The notes under the pieces: generated by a model | What the model was told of the DNA's origin: nothing | Databases searched by the model: none | What the model saw: only the letters and a program-made list of their open reading frames with translations | Shown here: in pieces, positions 59,914-64,000 of the stretch | Layout of the letters: every line of letters starts with the position of its first letter | Position numbering within the stretch: position 1 is the first letter of the stretch | Assembly: GCA_965204095.1 (NCBI GenBank) | Contig: OZ241991.1 | Coordinates: 3,658,001 to 3,722,000 of the forward strand | DNA: 64,000 nucleotides | Origin: JAPPLB01 sp965204095 | GTDB lineage: Bacteria > Acidobacteriota > Terriglobia > Bryobacterales > UBA6623 | Direction of reading: 5' to 3' | Program-made: the position numbers and the translations under genes

Positions 59914-62319
59914 CTAGAAGAAACGCAGCATGTAGCTGAATCGGATGCCGCGCCCCATCTCGGGGGCGAGATCCTTGATGAACGACGAATGGTTCCGGTA
60001 AAGCTGGTCCCCGACGTTGAAGACGTTGGCCGAAAACTGGTGAATCGCTCCCGGTGTCGGAATCGTGTACGACGCCCGCAGGTTGACCACGGCGTATCCG
60101 GCCGTCGGCATCTCGAGGTCGAAGGTTTGGCTCTGTCGATTCGCCAGCACCAGTTCGGGCCGCAAGCTGAGACCCTTGTGTCGGTATTCCAGACCGACCC
60201 GGCCACGCAAGGGAGGTATGCGCGGCAGCGGAGTGCGAGTCCGCGTATCCTGTGCGTCCACCAAGTCCAGGCCGAGATTGAGCCGGAAGTCCGGACGGAA
60301 GCCGATGCCAAGCCTCGCCTCCGCTCCGGTGAACCGGCTGTCTCGCTGGACGAAGTGGACGACGGGCAGGCCGCTCTCTTCCTCGCCCGTTGCGAAGGGG
60401 AAGACGAAGTTGCTGAAATCGTAGTAGAAGAGATTGACTTCGCCGTCGATTCGTCCCGCTCGTTGACGCAGGGACAGATCGAGTCCGTTGCCGCGCTCGG
60501 CCTTCAGACTGGGATCGCCCACCTCGAAGATCAATGTGCCCACGTGCGGGCCCAGGTTGTACAGTTCCTCGAGTGCCGGGACTCGGTACGAGTGGGAATA
60601 GTTGGTGACGAAGGCCCCGCCCTGCCACAAGTCCGCGTGCATGCCGGCCGCCACGGAGGCGCCCGTGAAACGGCGTCGAATCGCGTCGGGAACTTCCTCC
60701 TCGTGATGTTCTTCCTCGTCTCCGTGCTCTTCGTGCTCTTCGTCCTCATGACCGTGCGCTCGCTCGGCGAACGCGGGATTGTAGCGAGAGGTCTCCAAGC
60801 GGCCGCCGAACTGAAACCTGACACGTTCGAAATCCAGTTCTTCCAGGGCAAACAGTGCGAACGACTGCTGATCGACAGGCGGCGCGAGCGCTTCCTCACC
60901 CGACGCCGAGTAATCACGCTCCAGGCCCGAGAATCCGAAACGACCCGACAGCGGCCCCAGACGGTTCTGTTCGAAGACGCCCCGATAGGCGAATTGATCG
61001 TTGTCGAAACGGGTTCCGATACGGCGTGCGCTGCCTTCGAATTCGACCTCTTCGTGCCAATAGGTCGCGTAGTTCAACTTCATCACGAAGCTCTCAAGCG
61101 CCGATCCGAGGTTTCGTAGCCCCCAGTTGACCTGATAGGCCTGTTGGTGCATCTCGAGATCGATGCGGAGTTCCTCGTCCTCGTGTTCGCCTTCCTCTTC
61201 ATGATCGTCGTGGTGATCTTCGCCTTCCTCTTCATGGTCATCGTGGTGATCTTCAACTTCCTCCTCATGGTCGTCGTGGTGATGATGGCCGTGAAAATCC
61301 CCGGCGAATGGATTCCCATAGGCCGCGTCATTGGCGCGAATGCCGAAGCTGACGAAAGCGCGGTCGCCAAACCATCCAAAGCCGCCATAGCCGTTTGTCG
61401 AGCGAGTCCGCGAGTTTTCGATCGGTCCGGCGGGTGTGGCATAGTCCCCGGTTCGGAGGCCGTTCGCACCGCCCCAGAACCGCCACCGACCCTGAGCGTA
61501 GTCGAAGCCGGCCGCTCCTCCTCCCAACGCGTTGGCTGTGCCCCCCGAGCCCTGGAGGTAGCCCTGGAAACCGTCCGGATGCGAGCTGAAGCCCGCGTGG
61601 CTGCTGATGGCGTTGACGACGCCGCCCATGGCATTGCTGCCGTAGAGAAGCGTCGCGGGACCCTTGACCACTTCGACTCTTTCGTATGCGAGCGGATTGA
61701 ATGTCTCGGCATGGTCGCCGGAGTTCGAAGAGATGGAGCCTGTGGGCAGATCGTCGGTCATGATCAACACCCGATCACCGTCGAAGCCGCGGATCAGAGG
61801 CCGTGACGAGCCGGGTCCGAATCCGCGCCAGGAGATACCCGTACCCGGCTGATTGCCAATCGCTTCGCCGAGGCCGGCGGCGATGTTCTCTGCGCGAGCC
61901 AGATCGAGCGAGGTCAGCGAATGGGTGGGTTGGAAAGCTTCGAAGGCGGACTCGGGCCTCCCTCTTGCACTAACCGTGATCTGCGTTCTCTGGGTTGAGA
62001 ACGAGAGCAGCAGCCGCGGCCGCACCGTTTCTCCGGGCGCGGCCACGACGACTTGGGAAACGTTCCGCAACGCGCTATCGAGATGGGCGTGCAGATGGTA
62101 GCGGCCTGGCTGCATACCCTCGAACTTGAACTCACCCTGCCGGTCAGTGATCGTCAACGCCCCGGTCTCCAGGAGAATGACGGTCGCCCCCGCGACCGGC
62201 TCTCCGGTCTCTCGGAGTACAACCTGGCCCTCGATGGAGGCTGGCTCCTGGCCTTGGACCGCGCACACCGTCAACAGCGCCGCTACAACGGCGCACGCCG
62301 CTCTTTTGATTCTTTTCAT
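59914..62319 (-). CDS. TonB-dependent receptor with His/Asp/Glu-rich loops (ZnuD-like)
   Basis: 801 aa from the ATG at 62319, with GAGGAG upstream. Signal peptide (ACAVVAALLTVCAVQG), then a carboxypeptidase-like domain (IEGQVVLRETGEPVAGATV), the plug (PLIRGFDGDRVLIMTDDLP, ERVEVVKGPATLLYGSNAMGG) and a 22-strand-type barrel ending FSYMLRFF. An extracellular loop carries three tandem units HHDDHEEE(G/V)ED, and a second loop reads HGHEDEEHEEHGDEEEHHEE. Such loops are the hallmark of zinc receptors of the ZnuD kind. It would import zinc or a zinc complex using TonB energy, and heads a run toward the flavoprotein and FeoB-like genes. Confidence 0.9.
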   Translation of the reverse strand: MKRIKRAACAVVAALLTVCAVQGQEPASIEGQVVLRETGEPVAGATVILLETGALTITDRQGEFKFEGMQPGRYHLHAHLDSALRNVSQVVVAAPGETVRPRLLLSFSTQRTQITVSARGRPESAFEAFQPTHSLTSLDLARAENIAAGLGEAIGNQPGTGISWRGFGPGSSRPLIRGFDGDRVLIMTDDLPTGSISSNSGDHAETFNPLAYERVEVVKGPATLLYGSNAMGGVVNAISSHAGFSSHPDGFQGYLQGSGGTANALGGGAAGFDYAQGRWRFWGGANGLRTGDYATPAGPIENSRTRSTNGYGGFGWFGDRAFVSFGIRANDAAYGNPFAGDFHGHHHHDDHEEEVEDHHDDHEEEGEDHHDDHEEEGEHEDEELRIDLEMHQQAYQVNWGLRNLGSALESFVMKLNYATYWHEEVEFEGSARRIGTRFDNDQFAYRGVFEQNRLGPLSGRFGFSGLERDYSASGEEALAPPVDQQSFALFALEELDFERVRFQFGGRLETSRYNPAFAERAHGHEDEEHEEHGDEEEHHEEEVPDAIRRRFTGASVAAGMHADLWQGGAFVTNYSHSYRVPALEELYNLGPHVGTLIFEVGDPSLKAERGNGLDLSLRQRAGRIDGEVNLFYYDFSNFVFPFATGEEESGLPVVHFVQRDSRFTGAEARLGIGFRPDFRLNLGLDLVDAQDTRTRTPLPRIPPLRGRVGLEYRHKGLSLRPELVLANRQSQTFDLEMPTAGYAVVNLRASYTIPTPGAIHQFSANVFNVGDQLYRNHSSFIKDLAPEMGRGIRFSYMLRFF
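61184..61282 (-). repeat. 33-bp tandem repeat x3 inside the TonB receptor gene
   Basis: Three copies of 33 bp encode the HHDDHEEEGED units of the metal-binding loop. They differ by a few bases each and keep frame. Such repeats can gain or lose units by slippage and so tune the loop length. Confidence 0.85.
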
Positions 62320-62382
62320 CGGAATTCTCCTCTTCACTCGCTCACAATGCTGTTGGCGGCGCACGCTATTGCGAGGCCGCCA

Positions 62383-62559
62383 GCCTGCATTTCTCACCAC
62401 CCGACGGTCGAAGCACACGATACGACCGCCAGGACTTCGTTGCGCTTGCTTGCCGTGCTCAACGTACGGTTCAAGTACGCCTGCGCGCGCCAAGCGGCTC
62501 GCGCCTCGCCCTGACGGCCCTCTCACGCACCGCCTCGCCGCGTGGTGAGAAAGGCAGAC
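62383..62559 (-). repeat. Family A palindromic element, full copy 6 (upstream of the TonB receptor gene)
   Basis: 177 bp. Ends GCCTGCATTTCTCACCAC and GTGGTGAGAAAGGCAGAC; TA follows the right end. The centre is CGTAC-GGTTCAA-GTACG read on the plus strand. It lies 64 bases before the receptor start codon and separates that gene from the MerC pair. Confidence 0.9.
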
Positions 62560-62586
62560 TAGATAAGAAACGTGGACGAACGAGAC

Positions 62587-62847
62587 TCAGAGGGGAGGTG
62601 CACGCGGCTGACTGGGCCGCAAGGCTGCGAAACGGGCAGCGCGGCGGGGGAGGGTGTCTTTGGAGTGGAACGTTGGAATTGGCGAGACCAGCCGAAGGGC
62701 GCTGCAAGCGACCGGCGTCAAACTACCCAGGTGGCAAAGCTCGCAGCAAGCCTCGTCGGAATCCGCGGTTTCGAAAGCGCAGTGGATCTGGGCATAGGTG
62801 ATCTGCCACAGCCCCAGCGCCAGCAGCAGTAGTAGAAGTCGACGCAT
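62587..62847 (-). CDS. Small secreted Cys-rich protein downstream of MerC
   Basis: 86 aa from the ATG at 62847; a GTG one codon earlier overlaps the MerC stop by 4. It has a signal peptide (MRRLLLLLLALGLWQITYA) and a mature part with CAFETADSDEACCELCHLG and one more Cys. The cysteines and His suggest a periplasmic metal or disulfide protein. It resembles DUF2946-like proteins of metal clusters only in general layout. The C-terminal 40 residues are Arg/Pro-rich and may be disordered. Confidence 0.6.
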   Translation of the reverse strand: MRRLLLLLLALGLWQITYAQIHCAFETADSDEACCELCHLGSLTPVACSALRLVSPIPTFHSKDTLPRRAARFAALRPSQPRAPPL

Positions 62848-63284
62848 CACGCGAACGGCTCCTCGGCTTCACATCGCGCGCAGTGCCGGCAGAGACGGAG
62901 GTTGACGAGGTGCGCAGTGGCGAGCAATGCAGCCCCAGAGGCGACAGTCCAAGGCTCCCATCGCTCCCCGACGGGCCCGAGCTTGGCTAGAGCAAGCAAG
63001 CCCGCCCCGACGGCAAACAGGGCGAGGCAGCGTTTGCGCCGGTGTCGTCGCCAGTAGCTGGGTCCAAGGCTCAAGGCCCCTGTCAGGACTGCGGCGGTGA
63101 GCAGCAGCACCTCAGTGGACTCGTCAAGGAGCCAGCCGATGGGCAGACTGGCCGCGAGCCCGATCAGCAGCGGAGTGAAGGTGCAGTGCAATCCGCAGGA
63201 GAGAGACAACACCATGCCGGCGCGATCGATTGTCGCGCCAATCCCATCTCCCCGCTCCCTCAACCGCACAAGTCCCTGCAGCAC
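62847..63284 (-). CDS. MerC-family membrane protein
   Basis: 145 aa, GTG start with AGGA upstream. Four hydrophobic segments. MVLSLSCGLHCTFTPLLIGLAA contains the CGLHC pair of the first helix that marks the MerC domain. The C-terminus reads LCRHCARCEAEE, three further cysteines. MerC proteins were named as mercury importers, but members beside zinc regulators and TonB receptors are probably zinc or other soft-metal carriers. It overlaps the small Cys-rich gene and may be expressed ahead of the receptor operon. Confidence 0.88.
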   Translation of the reverse strand: MLQGLVRLRERGDGIGATIDRAGMVLSLSCGLHCTFTPLLIGLAASLPIGWLLDESTEVLLLTAAVLTGALSLGPSYWRRHRRKRCLALFAVGAGLLALAKLGPVGERWEPWTVASGAALLATAHLVNLRLCRHCARCEAEEPFA

Positions 63285-63426
63285 TATCCTGCCATGATAC
63301 AGGGTTGGTGCTGGAAAATCGATCTACTTTCCTACGAACGGTCCAATGCATCCGGCAAGCGGCATTGACGAAGGAGCGGGCGACGAGTTCAGACGGGGCG
63401 GTTAGGGCGTGAGACATGAGCGCTTC

Positions 63427-63696
63427 CTAATCGAGGCCTCGAATGAACATCTCGGGGTACTGAACGGCAATCTCGGGATGGATCGCGCGGATGAGATCGG
63501 CCAGCGCCGAATGCAGAAACTGCGTTTTCCGCGGGAAGTAGTCGACGGAAGGGTCGAACTCGGAGACACATCCCTCGCTCAGGTTGACCGTTCCGGCGAA
63601 ACCGGGTTCCGCAGCGGCCCACGACAGACGCGGCGAAGGCACGATCTGCCGGCAACCCAAATCGGCCAGCACTACAGCGACAAGAAGGGCCCGCAC
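63427..63696 (-). pseudogene. Gutted ABC substrate-binding lipoprotein gene
   Basis: 89 aa, GTG start. The first part has a lipobox-like ending (VVLADLGC) and a block CVSEFDPSVDYFPRK, the start of a BtuF/FepB-like iron or cobalamin binding protein. It is then joined to LADLIRAIHPEI, which looks like the C-terminal helix of the same family. A normal protein has about 300 residues between them. So this appears to be an internally deleted gene, possibly still expressed as a small lipoprotein. Family recognition rests on two short blocks. Confidence 0.45.
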
Positions 63697-63699
63697 CAG

Positions 63700-64000
63700 C
63701 TACTCGCTCCTCAACGTGCGCGCCGGATCGAGACGCGACGCCCGAATCGCAGGCCATACGGATGCCGCCAGACCCGCCGCGACGAGAGCGCCCGTCACAG
63801 CCAAGTAAATGGACCAGTCAAACGCTTCGACATTGATCAACAGATGCGCGATCAGCCGCAGGGCGCCAACCGACAACAGCAGCCCGAGTGCGAGGCCGGA
63901 GACAACGAGTGTCATGCCCTCTTTGAGCACCATCGCGCGCACCTTGACCGGCGCCGCTCCCAGAGCCAGCCGGATGCCGATGTCGTGCGTCCGTTCGGAG
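63700..64000 (-). CDS. ADOP-type FtsX permease, C-terminal part (runs off the right edge)
   Basis: The frame is open to the window edge. It begins SERTHDIGIRLALGA, the conserved cytosolic helix before the last two membrane segments of acidobacterial duplicated orphan permeases. It continues with VVSGLALGLLLSVGALRLIA and IYLAVTGALVAAGLAASVWPAIRASRLDPARTLR, the usual C-terminus. These large MacB-like permeases lack a fused ATPase and are abundant in Acidobacteriota. It stops 3 bases before the remnant binding-protein gene. Confidence 0.9.
   Translation of the reverse strand, partial: SERTHDIGIRLALGAAPVKVRAMVLKEGMTLVVSGLALGLLLSVGALRLIAHLLINVEAFDWSIYLAVTGALVAAGLAASVWPAIRASRLDPARTLRSE

Noticed and set aside
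62320..62526. A 69-residue N-terminal extension of the TonB receptor
   Set aside because: It translates the family A element; the ATG at 62319 has a strong ribosome site and signal peptide.

Overview
The window is GC-rich bacterial DNA, most likely from an Acidobacteriota genome of the Solibacter/Bryobacterales kind. The reasons are two PSD1 (DUF1549/DUF1553 plus cytochrome) + DUF1501 gene pairs, a DUF1080 protein, a TonB receptor with an N-terminal carboxypeptidase-like domain, and at the right edge the C-terminus of an ADOP-type FtsX permease. Lipid A genes and TonB proteins show a Gram-negative envelope. The taxonomic call is an inference from gene content.

Layout. 1-6.9 kb is accessory DNA: unknown genes, a decapitated HNH gene, two toxin-antitoxin pairs, two near-identical tRNA-Arg(TCG) genes, a TPR protein and many short repeats. 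7-11.6 kb holds the first PSD1/DUF1501 pair. 12-24.7 kb is mostly housekeeping: an orphan sugar ABC permease, a K+ channel with RCK domains, nnr, tsaE, a TonB-family protein, and a Gfo/Idh-lpxI-lpxA-fabZ lipid A cluster read leftward, then an M20 peptidase, an SDR-type epimerase and a ThDP enzyme. 24.7-38.4 kb is mixed metabolism and envelope genes (adenosine-deaminase-like, DUF1080, mtnA, CPBP protease, DinB, M19 dipeptidase, GDPD, SMP-30, DHH, a third toxin-antitoxin pair, MFS). 38.6-49.1 kb is a carbohydrate-oriented run: NagB-like, sugar isomerase, second PSD1/DUF1501 pair, DoxX, a hydrolase and a BNR sialidase.

49.1-63.7 kb is a transition-metal island, probably for zinc. Reading leftward are a TonB receptor with His/Asp/Glu-rich loops, a flavoprotein with a Cys-rich tail, a small FeoB-like GTPase/permease, an unknown 192-aa protein, a P1B-2 type ATPase, two DUF3299 proteins and a MacB-like ABC ATPase/permease pair. 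Reading rightward in the middle are an ArsR/SmtB regulator with a complete zinc-sensor motif and a His-rich protein. A MerC-family protein, a small Cys-rich protein and a gutted ABC binding-protein gene lie at the right.

Three short repeat families thread the window. Family A is a palindromic element of about 178 bp with 18-bp terminal inverted repeats and TA at its edges, like an IS630/mariner-type MITE. Family B is a short array of a 7-bp unit, several copies lying just upstream of TACAAT promoters. Family C is a stem-forming repeat of about 90 bp. No transposase is present in the window. Family A elements lie inside the lpx gene run, in front of the TonB receptor gene and between the P-type ATPase and its regulator, so they may influence expression there.
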